Source: Perkinsus marinus ATCC 50983 (lineage: Eukaryota; Perkinsozoa; Perkinsida; Perkinsidae). Taken from it: 64,000 nt of DNA. A program made the translations under genes and the position numbers. The notes under the pieces are model-generated. The model was not told the origin of the DNA and searched no databases. It saw nothing but the letters and a program-made list of their open reading frames with translations. Shown piece after piece: positions 24,861-35,240 of the stretch. The stretch's first letter is position 1, and each line of letters starts with the position of its first letter. The stretch is taken from positions 120,266-184,265 of the forward strand of contig NW_003210480.1 in NCBI RefSeq assembly GCF_000006405.1, read 5' to 3'.

Positions 24861-25562
24861 TCATTCAGAACGAGAATTATTTGCAACCGATGGGGGCGTC
24901 CAAAGAGTGTAAGACGGTATTCGGTGAAGACCAAAGTCAAACGCGTCTACTGTATGGAAACCGAGTGCATCAATACTCAGAAAGACTTGGGCGGTCAGGT
25001 TTGAGCCTGAAGGATTTACAAAGCCCGTCGCCACCAAATAAGCTGGTATGGTATAGAGGTCATCGCTCATGGGCTTCACCACGAGGCTCTCGATTTCCAG
25101 GCGACCAATAGATTCACGAAGCCCAAGGTATCTCGTGTTTGGAATATTATAGTAAAGGGGAGCATAGACAGATTGGATCGTCATGCCTGTCCACATCCTA
25201 TTGCGGATTCTAAGGTCAATAGTGCCTCTCACGCAGTGACGTGCTGCACTCTGTAGAGTTATTAAACCGCACCAGACGTGTTGATTCAAATTCAGTTTTT
25301 CCACTGAAAGCTGCAGAACCGATGTGGGGTGGTAGACCATAAGTAGCACGATGCAAATATAGTATAGGCCGCAAGCCAAGGACAGTCCAGGCAACAAAGC
25401 CCATACAGCTAGATGATACCAGAATCCCCTTTTTTTGTCAGCGATACCCTTGAGGATCCGCCACAACTTCAATGAGATCCTTCCAGATGGTGGCGGTCTT
25501 GACCATCGTAGAAATCCACTCGGAGTATCAGCAGAGTCATATTCAGCAATAACAGGTTTCAT
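24861..25562 (-). CDS. One-pass membrane protein, LEA14-like ectodomain possible
   Basis: Single-exon ORF of 233 aa from an ATG at 25562. A basic cytosolic N-terminus (about 1-45, LKGIADKKRGFWYH) precedes one hydrophobic segment (LLPGLSLACGLYYICIVLLM, about 56-75). A predicted beta-rich outer part follows (TIDLRIRNRMWTGMTIQSVY, PLYYNIPNTRYLG, LEIESLVVKPMSD, LTAQVFLSIDALGF). The N-anchor plus short beta layout with paired hydrophobic strands recalls LEA-2/LEA14-type proteins, but this is an inference from pattern only. No transposon insertion and no intron. Confidence 0.6.
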   Translation of the reverse strand: MKPVIAEYDSADTPSGFLRWSRPPPSGRISLKLWRILKGIADKKRGFWYHLAVWALLPGLSLACGLYYICIVLLMVYHPTSVLQLSVEKLNLNQHVWCGLITLQSAARHCVRGTIDLRIRNRMWTGMTIQSVYAPLYYNIPNTRYLGLRESIGRLEIESLVVKPMSDDLYTIPAYLVATGFVNPSGSNLTAQVFLSIDALGFHTVDAFDFGLHRIPSYTLWTPPSVANNSRSE

Positions 25563-25602
25563 ATCGGTGCGATGCAGAAACGGAGGTAGACGGCTTTAGA
25601 GC

Positions 25603-26116
25603 GTGAATCACGTGGCGTCACGTCTCGCGCCGTGTCACGGTTCAGGTAGGGACTTTATGGCTTGCGACAAGGCGAAGTTTGATCTCCATGTGAAACCGAT
25701 TGGTAGCAATCGTTATCATAGCATATTCCATTTGTCAGCGAACCGCTCTGAAAATAGGTGCCACAACTGCCTCAGATGTTCAACACGTGCCGAGGTTGAA
25801 CTCGTGCCCTTTCGCGTGACATTCTACACCGATATCGACTAGCACGAACTGACTGTATAATACACAAATTGCAGACGAAGTCGGGTTGAAATTAAAGACG
25901 ATTCGAATTGATGCAGTTCAAATTGAATCTGTGACGTATCTCTATATGCGTCAGAGCAACGATGAGATGTTTGGCGTGTTCTTATCATCACAGATGAGTG
26001 CTAAAAATTGTCGTCTCGAGTACAGCGGAGCGAAGCGTTTCACGATGTACATAATCCTCACCGGCACCTACTGGGCGCGCGCCCCCAAGAAATTTCTTAG
26101 ACCCAAAAAATATTAG
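25603..26116 (+). other. Possible split gene or gene remnant
   Basis: Two neighbouring open stretches, 25654-25842 (ACDKAKFDLHVKPIGSNRYH, FRVTFYTDID) and 25880-26116 (LKTIRIDAVQIESVTYLYMR, CRLEYSGAKRF), look protein-like but could not be joined by a convincing intron. Product unknown. Confidence 0.3.
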
Positions 26117-26204
26117 TGTTCCCGAAAACTTGAAATCCGAAGGATTGTAATGTGATGTCACCAAATCTTTTTCTTCAAGACAATGGTTGATGGGTTCGAG
26201 AGAT

Positions 26205-26260
26205 GATAAACTTCATGTGCTGGCGATAATATGGAAATTTCGAGGGAATTGTTAATTTCT
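26205..26260 (+). mobile_element. MITE family B fragment
   Basis: ATGTGCTGGCGATAATATGG followed by AAATTTCGAGGGAATT matches only the left third of family B. Confidence 0.5.
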
Positions 26261-26492
26261 GAACACGATCAGCCTCCTCAACGGAATTGCCGTGAACTCT
26301 CGTGTGCCGTGTGACGTTTCTATTTGTGCAGGGTGCACAAATATGGAATCTCAGCTCAAAGCTAGTTGATGATTTTATTAATATGATTGTAGATAAATTA
26401 TCTACATTCCATCAACCCTTGCCTTGACTCTCTCAATGGTTAACACCGTTCGGCACGTTGCGTAAGCAGAGTATAAGTGCTTAACGCAACAG

Positions 26493-26677
26493 CAGTGTGG
26501 GAAAATATGCTCATGGTTGCCCACATATGTTGGTGACAATATGGAAATTCTGAGGAAAATTTCCGACATTTTTGCGGGTTCCTGTACATTTCTACCCTAG
26601 TTTGTATATAAACTCCTATAGTTAGTGAGGAAACTCCCAGGGTCAACTGAGGAAAGCGATCATATATTACAACACTG
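26493..26677 (+). mobile_element. MITE family B, reference copy with 8-bp target duplication
   Basis: Starts CAGTGTGGGAAAATATG and ends TATTACAACACTG. The eight bases CGCAACAG sit directly on both sides (26485-26492 and 26678-26685). CAGTG...CACTG ends with an 8-bp target duplication are the signature of hAT-type DNA transposons, so family B is best seen as a non-autonomous hAT-like MITE. Confidence 0.92.
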
Positions 26678-27656
26678 CGCAACAGAGGCGACGGTGCATA
26701 ACTTTGTGCATGCGTGCACTGTATGTGATACTATCAATTTCGCTACAGTAGTGATATAGTGGCACTTATGAGGTTGACTCACGCAGCATACGGGTCAGCT
26801 ACCTACAGTTGATGTCCTCACGTGAAAAGTTACTACTACGTCGAACTGGACGCTCTTAAATCGACGTACCGTTGTAATTGGAGTTTCTGTAGGGAGATCT
26901 TGGTACAAGAACTCGCTAGCCTCAAGAAATTGAAGATTTTGATAGTGATATGGTGATTGATAAAATGTAGGCGCAAAATTTGCCTAGTACGAATGATACT
27001 GCGTCGTGTTGAGTCTGGTTTACCACTGTACGGAAATGTTGCACACAAGTGTCTCTTCAGATTCTTATGATACTTGTCTTCCTCGCTAGCCTAGCATATA
27101 CTTTATGATTACTGTATTAACCACTTGTTAATAACTCTTGTTGACTTATCTAACAACAAGTGATACCTGATGATGAAGCCAGTGAGTGGATGAAATGATG
27201 GTATTCTCCCATCGGTCAATATCAAATCTAACCTTGGTCGTGACCTGAACACATGTCACCTACGCCCATTAGATTACTCTCGTCATGTATGGGTCCATGT
27301 AAGTGATTCTGCGGCTGAACAGAAGTGTGAGCGCTTACAGCCAGACCTAGTTCGCTGAGTGAGACAGATTATGACGATTTCTTGTTTGGCTAGGTGTATC
27401 ATATTTTGTGATAATGTAGTTTTCCAGTGGAGGAAAAACTGCATCGCAGTACTTCCATTGGTGAGACCTCGTCGGTGAATGCCTGCCCACATCGTGGGAA
27501 TGCGGAATTCACGAATTTCTTGTTGTGGTTTTCGGCGAACTGCCCCTGCCGAACTCGCAGATCAGAGCTTTCAAAGATCTTCGCGTATGGCAGCCATAAG
27601 GTTCGAATGCTGGTGATGGAGAAAAGCCGTATATAGATTTACTCGCGTTCTTCACA

Positions 27657-27853
27657 CGTGTGGTGAAATTTGCACAGGATCAACCACATGTGTTGGTGAG
27701 AATACGAAAACTCTGCAGAAATTTTGGAGAATGTCTGTTTGTTTCTTTCCACTCCTCGTAAATATTCGCTCCATTCGTGTATGAACTCATATGATTAGTG
27801 AGGAAACTATTGAGCTCAGCAGCTGAGGAAAACGAGCACATTTCGCAGCACTG
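27657..27853 (+). mobile_element. MITE family B copy
   Basis: ACCACATGTGTTGGTGAGAA, TGATTAGTGAGGAAACTA, GCTCAGCAGCTGAGG and GCAGCACTG blocks in order. Intergenic, about 160 bp before the start of the coiled-coil gene. Confidence 0.8.
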
Positions 27854-28016
27854 TTTTTAACCCAATGTGCGAGCAATACACTCGATATACTAAATACGGT
27901 TGTTCACGAAAATGTTTAAGAAATTACTCCAACGGAGTGAAAATAGAGCATGCAAGAGCGCACGATGAACACACTAGTGTAATCGATCTCAGCGAGTTGT
28001 TCTCTTCACGATACCA

Positions 28017-31000
28017 ATGTCTGACGCTATCGTAGATGCTGCTTCGGCGATGCAGTCAAAGAACACTGCTATCGACATACCATTTAAATTCAGGTTTGAC
28101 TACTTACTACTTTGCTTACTTTTACTACTTTGACTACTTGAAGATTGCTATAGAAATGGAATGGAAATTTGCCCACCTCGCGCACTATTACTACTTAAAA
28201 ATTTTTGAGAGGAAACGTCATATCACGGAGTTTTGATCGCTAGTTACAGTCAATGACTCATTCAGTTTTGGGAAATAGCGTTTCCCAGAGTTCTAAAACA
28301 GTGAGAAATATCTTATTTCTCATCACAGATTTCAAATATGTGAAGACATTTACATCGGGAAACTGATTGAAGAATGTGTTCTTAATCATGTGAAAAATTC
28401 AAAATTCTTCGATCACCATCATCATTACCTCAGCGACAAGGCCGAAGCCAGAGCAGAGTATCGCAATCGCCTTCTAGCTGAACATAACAGCGATGGTACC
28501 TCGCTGGCTCTCATCAAACGAGACGAGGCAGTCTTCGCTAATGCTGATGAGGAGTTCAACGGGGTGGGTCGACGCCGGGTGTAGCGCGAATAATTTCTAG
28601 AGAGAAATAAAATATGTCATCAAGTGTGGTGACGTACAGCCGTATGGGAGAATATACACATGGTCAACTTTGTGTACTGGAGTTTCACCCTAGTGATATG
28701 AAAAACGCTAGTGAGAAATATATCTCACGACTACTGCATATCACCGCGAGTATCGCGTTTTTCCTACCGAGTTTTACGCCACTTCGCGTGAAACGGGTGA
28801 AACTTCATTGAAGTTTCACACGTTTTACGTGAAGTAGTGACTTGTATTTTTCCGCGACCGATTACACAATTGTTTTCTGCGATGTGAAATATGTTTTTCA
28901 CTAGGGTTTTTTATATCACGGGTGAAACTCCATTGGTGACAATTATGAAATTCAGGGTTTTTTTTTGTTGATTTTTTCTGAATTGTGTATATGTTCCTGT
29001 TCTCAGGGAAGGAAGAGCGTAGTGAGCATATATTTTTATATTGATGTACACGAAATTTTTTCTACAAAAATTTACCTCATTTCGTGGCGATGTGGGGAAA
29101 GTGCACATACGGTCAACTACATGTGGTGGTGACAATATGGAAAATTTGAGGAAATTTTAAGAAATTTTTATCGGTTTCTGTACACTTCTACTCCAATTCG
29201 TATATAAACTCCTATAATTAGTAAGGAAACTCCTGAACTCAGCTGAGGAAAGCGAATATATATGTTCCGAACTGGTTGTCGTATACTGTTGTCAATGTGT
29301 TGGGAATTTTTGGAAATTCTTATTCGTTTCTCTACACTTTTACTCCAATTCGTATATAAATTCCTATAATTAGTGGAGAAACTCCTGAACTCAGCTGAGG
29401 AAAGCGAACATATATGTTTCACCCGTGATATGGAAAAAACTAGAGAGAATATATTTCACAAACCACTGTTTATCGCGAATGCCCGGTTTTTCACCGAGTT
29501 TTGCACCACTTCGCGAGAAACGGGTTAAACTCCATCGGTTCTCGTATATTGTTGTTATCAGCGTTTGTTCATTCAGGAAATAGCAGCAGAAATTCTCGAA
29601 CTCCCGAGCGGCACTCGCGTGCTTGATCTGCATTCTCAACTTCAGAAAATATCAGACGATTTCAATGACCTTGTTGATAATCTTCTAGATGAACGCGAAA
29701 AGGTGACCGTGATTATCTCCTCGAGTTTTGGTTGAAAATATTCCCAGGACTTTTTCCTGGCGTACCGAACTCATATGAATGCTGTGCAACGTGAGCTGGC
29801 TTCGTTGAAAAACTTGTCGGATTGTAAGGAAACAAGAGCTCGACGCTTGCAAAAGGTGTGCTGAATGCATCGTGCCTAGTATTAGATAATTGGTATCATC
29901 AGATACGGGTGTTGGAAAATGAACTGCAGTGGTTTACTTCTGAGGCCTTGAGGTAAATCAATATAAAACGTTATCGATTACGAACGCAAGTCGGCGAAAA
30001 GTCTGCATGGCTCTTACGAAAATAAAATAAGATTAAATGAGATTAAAAATGAAAGTGAACGAAATGATCCACACCAAGTATTCTACTCTCACTGAGAGCG
30101 TATTCCCATCACTATAGTTAGTCATACCTCGTGAGGACTTATCATTCCGAGAATCAGAATCGCTCTAGGAGCGATACCCACTCCCGTTATCTTGGTGATA
30201 ATATGAAAATTCTGAGGAATTTTTGGAAAAATTTTACTTGATTCTACCACGATGCGTATGTGAACTTCTCTTGTTAGTGAGAAAACTCCTGAACTCAGGT
30301 GAGGAAAGCGAACGCATATTACAACACTGGAGTTCCACCCGTTTTACGTGAAGTGGCGTAAAACTCTGTGAAAACCGCGATATGTGCGGTGCTATGCAGT
30401 AGTCGTGAAATAGATTTTTCACTAGTGTTCTTCATATCACTAGGGTGGTGAAACTCCACTGTTGCATAGTACTTCGATGAATTTCGACCCAAAACTGTTA
30501 TTTCCGTTAGGCTCGACGACATATGTACAAAACACCAGAAACGTCTTGACAAACTGCGCGATAACGTACAGGAGATAGAAGATGATCGTGTTTTCCTGGA
30601 AAGGGAAATCGCGCTCTCTAGAAAGGAGTTCAAGACATTAAAAGAAGCAGTTGATCGAGCACAGGTGAGCAGCAGTGTGAACCAAACCGTTATTTGAAGT
30701 AAGATTTTCAACGATTTCAATTTTCGGGAGTTCGAAAGTTAACTTTGAGTAATATCAACATGAATCGATTGACAACGTAATGTAGTGGTAGAATTCTCGA
30801 GTATCTATAATTACTAATAATATGGGATGAAAAAAATCATAGTTTGTGTCTCAACATTGAGAATTTAATACTGCAACGATGATGCACTACTTGGTTATTT
30901 CGAATCCAAGAACATTCGTTCCTATGCCTCAGAGAAGGACTGAAGATGACAGTGAAATGTCGTTGACGTCAAGCGAAGCATATACTGATGAGAATAGCAG

Positions 31001-32119
31001 GAAGATTGATGAGGAGTATCACAACACTGAACAGTGAGAACCTCGAATTGAAAGCTCACCAGATGACGGAATACACACCATACTGGAGTTACATTCGTGA
31101 TGTGAAAAACACTAGTGAAAACGATATTCCATATTTCACTAGGCGAAAAACAATTGTGAAATCGGCCAAGGAAAAGTATAAGTTCTATAATTCACATGAA
31201 GTATTACACTACTTCCCGTGAAACGGTGAAACTTCACTAAATGGTTGTAGGAATCTCGATCCAGTCAAAGAAAGTGAAATACGACGACGATACGACAGAG
31301 TCATTGCGAACTTGAATAATCTCATTCAAAATGAAGCCGCGGCTGTTTGTCGACTTCGCGACTTCGCCGTAGATGAGAATTCAGCAGGCGCGCGAAGCCT
31401 GGAAGAGACCTTTGCACGATGTGTTGATGAGGTGAATCCTGGGTGGGAAAATATGCACGTAGTCGAATTCATGTGTAGGTAACATCTGTGAAAATTCTGA
31501 GGAAAGTCTCATTGGTTTCGGTACACTTCTACAAGAATTTGTATGTAAACTTCAATCATTAGTGAGAAAAGATCTGAGTGACTAAGCTAAGGAAAGCGAA
31601 CATACTTTCCAACACTCGGGAATGTATTGGAAATGAAGTTGTCGGTCGTACCTAGAGTAGGAGCCTTTTTAGCCTCGACAGATAACGTCACCTAGGGTTT
31701 GATAACAAGGAAGAAGATGTTCCTAATGTGATGATGACATTTACATGGGGAACTGATTGAAAAATGTGTTCCTAGCCATCCGTGGAAAATTCACAATGAG
31801 ATCCCCCCCGGGAACATCATGGATTCCTCAATTCCTCAATATTCAGATGAGGAAACAGATTATTAGGAGAAGGAGTGGTATCAGTGATGGAAGCCCAAAA
31901 GACGGTACGGCTATGCAATCGAATACCTTTATGGGTTTGGTGTCAGCTGAGTTGAGTTGGCTCACTGCTGGCGACCGAAAGCGACTCATCGAGGCGTTCT
32001 TGCTCGATAGAGAGGTGTACAGAGATAGGCGAGTATTTTTGACGTGTAGTGTGTGCGAGGTACTTGAATTCCTCCTTGCTGAGGTGCCTTGGTCGAGTGA
32101 AAGTGAAGGTGTGTTGTAG
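28017..32119 (+). CDS. Coiled-coil protein, possibly ciliary/axonemal
   Basis: Nine exons: 28017-28093, 28434-28563, 29577-29702, 29748-29855, 29903-29952, 30511-30664, 30933-31033, 31251-31431, 31847-32119. Phases match and the total is 1200 nt (399 aa). Helix-rich throughout: IPFKFSDKAEARAEYRNRLL, DEAVFANADEEFNGEIAAEI, DLVDNLLDEREKDFFLAYRT, WFTSEALRLDDICTKHQKRL, LEREIALSRKEFKTLK, then IRRRYDRVIANLNNLI, LEETFARCVDEMRKQIIRRR and LTAGDRKRLIEAFLLDREV. The pattern resembles long coiled-coil proteins of cilia and flagella, but no named family was matched with confidence. The first donor (GTTTGA) is weak and the 3' end could be longer. Four of the introns hold transposon insertions. Confidence 0.7.
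28310..28400 (+). repeat. Repeat family C, partial copy
   Basis: GAAGACATTTACATCGGG, then AACTGATTGAAGAATGTGTT matches 31735-31780. It lies in the first intron of the coiled-coil gene. Confidence 0.5.
28677..28808 (-). mobile_element. MITE family A, nested copy 1
   Basis: TGGAGTTTCACCCTAGTGAT to ACGGGTGAAACTTCA, reverse orientation, inside a family B copy. Confidence 0.85.
28810..28932 (+). mobile_element. MITE family A, nested copy 2
   Basis: GAAGTTTCACACGTTTTACG to CACGGGTGAAACTCC, immediately after nested copy 1; the core is diverged. Confidence 0.8.
29089..29274 (+). mobile_element. MITE family B, intronic copy
   Basis: ATACGGTCAACTACATG, CCAATTCGTATATAAACTCC and GAACTCAGCTGAGGAAAGCG, ending in CCGAACTGG. 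Intron 28564-29576 of the coiled-coil gene. Confidence 0.8.
29295..29416 (+). mobile_element. MITE family B, 5'-truncated copy
   Basis: Starts within family B (TTTTTGGAAATTCTTATTCG) and runs to GGAAAGCGAACATATATG, where a family A copy begins. It is very close in sequence to the copy just before it (29089-29274). Confidence 0.75.
29415..29534 (-). mobile_element. MITE family A, intronic copy
   Basis: GTTTCACCCGTGATATGG to GAGAAACGGGTTAAACTCC. It is inserted at the right end of a family B copy, 43 bp before a splice acceptor. Confidence 0.8.
30191..30329 (+). mobile_element. MITE family B, intronic copy
   Basis: TTGGTGATAATATGAAAATT, TGTTAGTGAGAAAACTCC and TATTACAACACTG; the left end is missing. 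Intron 29953-30510 of the coiled-coil gene. A family A copy abuts it directly. Confidence 0.8.
30328..30458 (+). mobile_element. MITE family A, intronic copy
   Basis: TGGAGTTCCACCCGTTTTAC to ACTAGGGTGGTGAAACTCCA, one of the best-preserved copies. It abuts the 3' end of a family B copy. Confidence 0.9.
31083..31238 (-). mobile_element. MITE family A, diverged intronic copy
   Basis: CTGGAGTTACATTCGTGATG, AAAACACTAGTGAAAA and CCCGTGAAACGGTGAAACTT with an altered centre. Intron 31034-31250 of the coiled-coil gene. Confidence 0.65.
31442..31617 (+). mobile_element. MITE family B, intronic copy
   Basis: GGTGGGAAAATATGCACG, TCTGAGGAAAGTC and GAAAGCGAACATACTTTCC, ending AACACT. Intron 31432-31846. 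Confidence 0.75.
31672..31785 (+). repeat. Repeat family C copy
   Basis: Best copy of family C: GATAACGTCACCTAGGGTTT, GTTCCTAATGTGATGATGAC and ATTTACATGGGGAACTGATT. It lies in the same intron as a family B copy. Confidence 0.6.
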
Positions 32120-32374
32120 CATGATGATAATTAGTCATGTTTTCTTGTTGTTGATATGTCGTGTTTTGAAGGATAAGAAATGGATTCATGACGATTTGAG
32201 AAAACCAAAGACTGAGTCGCATTGACACTAATAACTCGGTTATAGTTGCAATTGTTGAGAGGCATGCTTGGGTTGATAGAGAGATTACTGTAAGGGCTGA
32301 TGTCAAATGAATGTGAAGATTTTACGCATGTGAAATTATCTACCGTACAACAATCGACCGAGATGGTCGTGTAG

Positions 32375-32549
32375 CGGTATGGGAAGATATGCACATGGTC
32401 AACTGCATGTGTATGTGACACCTACGGAAATTGCGGAAATTCTTATTGGTTTCTGTACATTTTACACCTGAACTTGCATAATAACTTCTCAAATTAGTGA
32501 GGAATTTCCGGGGCTCAGCTGAGGAAAGCAAAGATATATTTCGACACTG
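32375..32549 (+). mobile_element. MITE family B copy
   Basis: TATGCACATGGTCAACTGCA, TTATTGGTTTCTGTACATTT and CTCAGCTGAGGAAAGC, ending GACACTG. Confidence 0.8.
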
Positions 32550-32780
32550 TCGTGTAGTTGAAGGTGTTGAACGGTTTTGAAAGGCATTGCATGGTGCGTG
32601 CTAAGAATTCAAGTTACCAACGCTATAGAAAACGGGAGAGATGCTTACTTTTGACTTGGATAACAGCAGCAGTTGAGGCTGCGGCCAAGAAGCTGATGCC
32701 GGGAATCTGACGACGCCTTTGAGACTCAAAACGGAGTTTACTCACTCAAAGTTTGAGTGAGTAAACGTGACTATGTACAA

Positions 32781-32910
32781 TGGAGTTTCACCACCCTAGT
32801 GATATGAAAACACTAGTGAAAAATATATTTCACGACTACTACATATCACCGCGAATATCGCGTTTCTCACAGAGGATTACGCCGCTCCGCGTAGAACGGG
32901 TGAAACTCCA
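32781..32910 (-). mobile_element. MITE family A copy
   Basis: TGGAGTTTCACCACCCTAGT to AGAACGGGTGAAACTCCA, full-length reverse copy. Confidence 0.9.
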
Positions 32911-33549
32911 ATGTATTTCTCGCTAGGAAAGTTCAATCGATACCAGTAGTATATGCTAAGGAGCGAACGATCGCTAACTTGCATTGGGGACAGTCAACGT
33001 TATGCGCATGTCTCAACGTTGTCAGGGAGGGAAGTTGTGCTCACGTTGTGTGGTTTGAATTGGAGATTTCTGTCAATTAAAAAATGGAGTAATTCTGGGA
33101 TAAAACAACACCGAAAGAATGTTGGTAGCGGATAACGTGGATTGAGATGTACGTTGAAGCACCCTGGGGTGAACAGTCATTCGTGTCGTCCTTTGCAAGT
33201 CGTACTGGAGTACTCGCCTTGTACAGTTGACTTTAAAATCGGCGCAAGATGCCTCATGCTAATCTAATGGGAAGGTATGAGACTTGGAACGTGGGTGGAG
33301 AACAACCAATGAGAGTCTTACAGCGAGGGACGTATCGGCCCCTTTTGTATAAATCGACAGGCGTGCGATGGAAACTGCCACAGCGTTTCACAGTACGTCG
33401 CTCAACGGTTTGAAACGATCGGGCAAGCGAGCTAGCCTTGCATATAATGTCAGTCAACTGTCTATTTAAACTCCTGCTACGTACTCCTGGGGTGGTGCAT
33501 CCTTTTTTCGGATCTTTTTGCTTAATTCAGCTTGATCGTCCATCCCGTA

Positions 33550-34134
33550 ATGATGCGTGTTCTCGTTGCCGCTACCGTCCTTGCCTGCAGCATGTCGCAG
33601 AGGACCACAGCTCCCGTGATTACGACTTTGAGCTCGAGTAATGCCAGCTCTTCGGCCACGTCGAAGTTCCCTGGAAAGCCTCCAAATGTTACTACCGTTG
33701 CTCCGACTACCATGGCTGTCAATTCGTCTGCAACTACGAGCACCACAGAGTCTTTGAGTGGTCAACCAGTTGTTATCAATCAGACATCAACCTCATCGAC
33801 CTCTAGCCTTGCTTCTACTGCAATCGCAATGAACAGTACTGGTGGTCCGACTACTACCGCTTATCCGAAATCTATCGGAAATATTACGACGACCGGTTCT
33901 AGTACGGCGAGTAGGAGTAGACTTCGAGTGACGTCTGTCGCCCCATCGAGTATTCCGGAAGCGAAACCAATAAGCAGTACTCCGACTCCGTCAGCTGCTA
34001 TGCGCATTTCTCCTTCTGAGCCATCTAGCAATACTTCGGTCGCTACCACAGTAGCGGCGCCTACGTCGATTGCCTCATCCGTGAAAGAATCTCATGTCGT
34101 TGCATGCCTCCTGATTTTGTCAATTTTGTCTTAA
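33550..34134 (+). CDS. Thr/Ser-rich mucin-like secreted or GPI-anchored protein
   Basis: 194 aa from the ATG at 33550 (a second ATG follows at once, 33553). An N-terminal signal peptide (MRVLVAATVLACSMSQ) precedes about 150 residues very rich in T, S, A and P with N-x-S/T sites (NSSATTSTTES, NQTSTSSTSS, GNITTTGSSTAS). A hydrophobic C-terminus (VVACLLILSILS) fits a GPI-attachment signal. No intron. It is the first of a local cluster of similar small proteins, probably heavily glycosylated and on the cell surface. Confidence 0.7.
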   Translation: MMRVLVAATVLACSMSQRTTAPVITTLSSSNASSSATSKFPGKPPNVTTVAPTTMAVNSSATTSTTESLSGQPVVINQTSTSSTSSLASTAIAMNSTGGPTTTAYPKSIGNITTTGSSTASRSRLRVTSVAPSSIPEAKPISSTPTPSAAMRISPSEPSSNTSVATTVAAPTSIASSVKESHVVACLLILSILS

Positions 34135-34306
34135 ATGCTTGGTATGACCAATTGTCATTCGAGAGCTCCCGTTTTCTACAAGTATGCGACGATCACCGTC
34201 TGCTCCATTTTGTACTGATTATTCACTGCCCCCGAGGAAAAGCGTTCTGTTGACAATTTGGGTTGAGTGACGTTGTGATTGGTCAGTTCATTTCAACAGC
34301 TTCGTA

Positions 34307-34710
34307 ATGCGCTTCTTCATTCCTATGTCTCTGGCTGCTGTGGTTGCTGCACAGACTAGTGAGGTTACTTCAACGTCGACTNNNNNNNNNNNNNNNNNNN
34401 NNNNNNNNNNNNNNNNNNNNNNNNNNNNNNNNNNNNNNNNNNNNNNNNNNNNNNNNNNNNNNNNNNNNNNNNNNNNNNNNNAGCACAGCCACGGCTGCGG
34501 CCGATGCAGCTACTACTACTTTTGGGGTTCAGACTACGGCCTCTCAGCCACCTCTACTGCTGCTGGATCCTCCACAAATTGGCGCAGCACAACGGTATCG
34601 TCTTAACCACTACGCCTGGAACAACGACTCAATCACCCACTTCTGGCACTACACGTTGTGCCTGGGTCATCAGCTCAGTTGCTGTCTTCATTTTCAGCAT
34701 TGTTTTGTAG
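34307..34710 (+). CDS. Thr/Ser-rich surface protein, interrupted by an assembly gap
   Basis: Begins MRFFIPMSLAAVVAAQTS (signal peptide), then T/S-rich to the gap at 34382. After the gap T/S/A-rich coding continues, and a hydrophobic end (WVISSVAVFIFSIVL, stop 34708-34710) looks like a GPI signal. The N-terminal part and the tail are not in one simple frame across the gap and the following 100 bases, so an intron, an assembly error or decay must lie there. Confidence 0.5.
34382..34481. other. Assembly gap (100 N)
   Basis: 100 N inside a low-complexity Thr/Ser-rich gene. The true length is probably unknown. Confidence 0.99.
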
Positions 34711-34771
34711 AGCAATACGTAACATTGAGTAGTGTAGCTTCATTGGCGGTGCTGAATAACGTCTCTAAAGT

Positions 34772-35240
34772 ATGGATAACGTCCTTGGTGAATACTCTCA
34801 CTCGTGCTTCGCTAAGTTGGATGTTGTGTTTGACTTGGATTCATGGATTACCAGCTTATTCCTACTTGTGCGGTTTACTACCTCCTTTCTCAGTACGGGA
34901 GCCATCGCCTTACAGTCGGCCGGTATTACCACTGGGACTGCTGCTGTTACGACGGCTGCTGCCGTCACTACTAAGACGCTTGATCCTACTATCTATGCTG
35001 TAGCTACAGTGGCCCCAGCGACATAGCCTGTTGCTGCTGTTTCGATGGAACTAATACAGTGGAGAGTACCGTTGCTGTAAGAACTAATGCCGTGATCACT
35101 CCTGATATTATTACAACTGCAGCAAATGCGATCATCTTTGCTTCTAGCATAACTACTGTGATCTACTTCATCCTTTCGGTAATTGTATCATCAACCGCAT
35201 GTAGAGTATTCCTGAGTATCCATGATTCGAGTAACTAGTA
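34772..35240 (+). pseudogene. Thr/Ala-rich surface-protein-like remnant
   Basis: 34772-35026 encodes a T/A-rich stretch (AGITTGTAAVTTAAAVTT), and 35088-35238 encodes a T/A run followed by a hydrophobic tail (ITTVIYFILSVIVSS). Both resemble parts of the neighbouring proteins, but no intact gene with a signal peptide could be built. It may be spliced or broken. Confidence 0.35.

Larger units (their letters stand above)
28648..29035 (+). mobile_element. MITE family B split by two family A insertions
   Basis: The left part (GGGAGAATATACACATGGTC, to 28676) and the right part (TTGGTGACAATTATGAAATT, from 28935) are contiguous parts of family B. Between them lie two complete family A copies in opposite orientation. 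Confidence 0.8.
32120..33549. other. Intergenic with MITEs
   Basis: Between the coiled-coil gene and the Thr/Ser-rich cluster. It holds one family B and one family A copy (listed apart) and a hairpin at 32737-32767 (TTTACTCACTCAAA / TTTGAGTGAGTAAA). No further gene was recognised. Confidence 0.5.
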
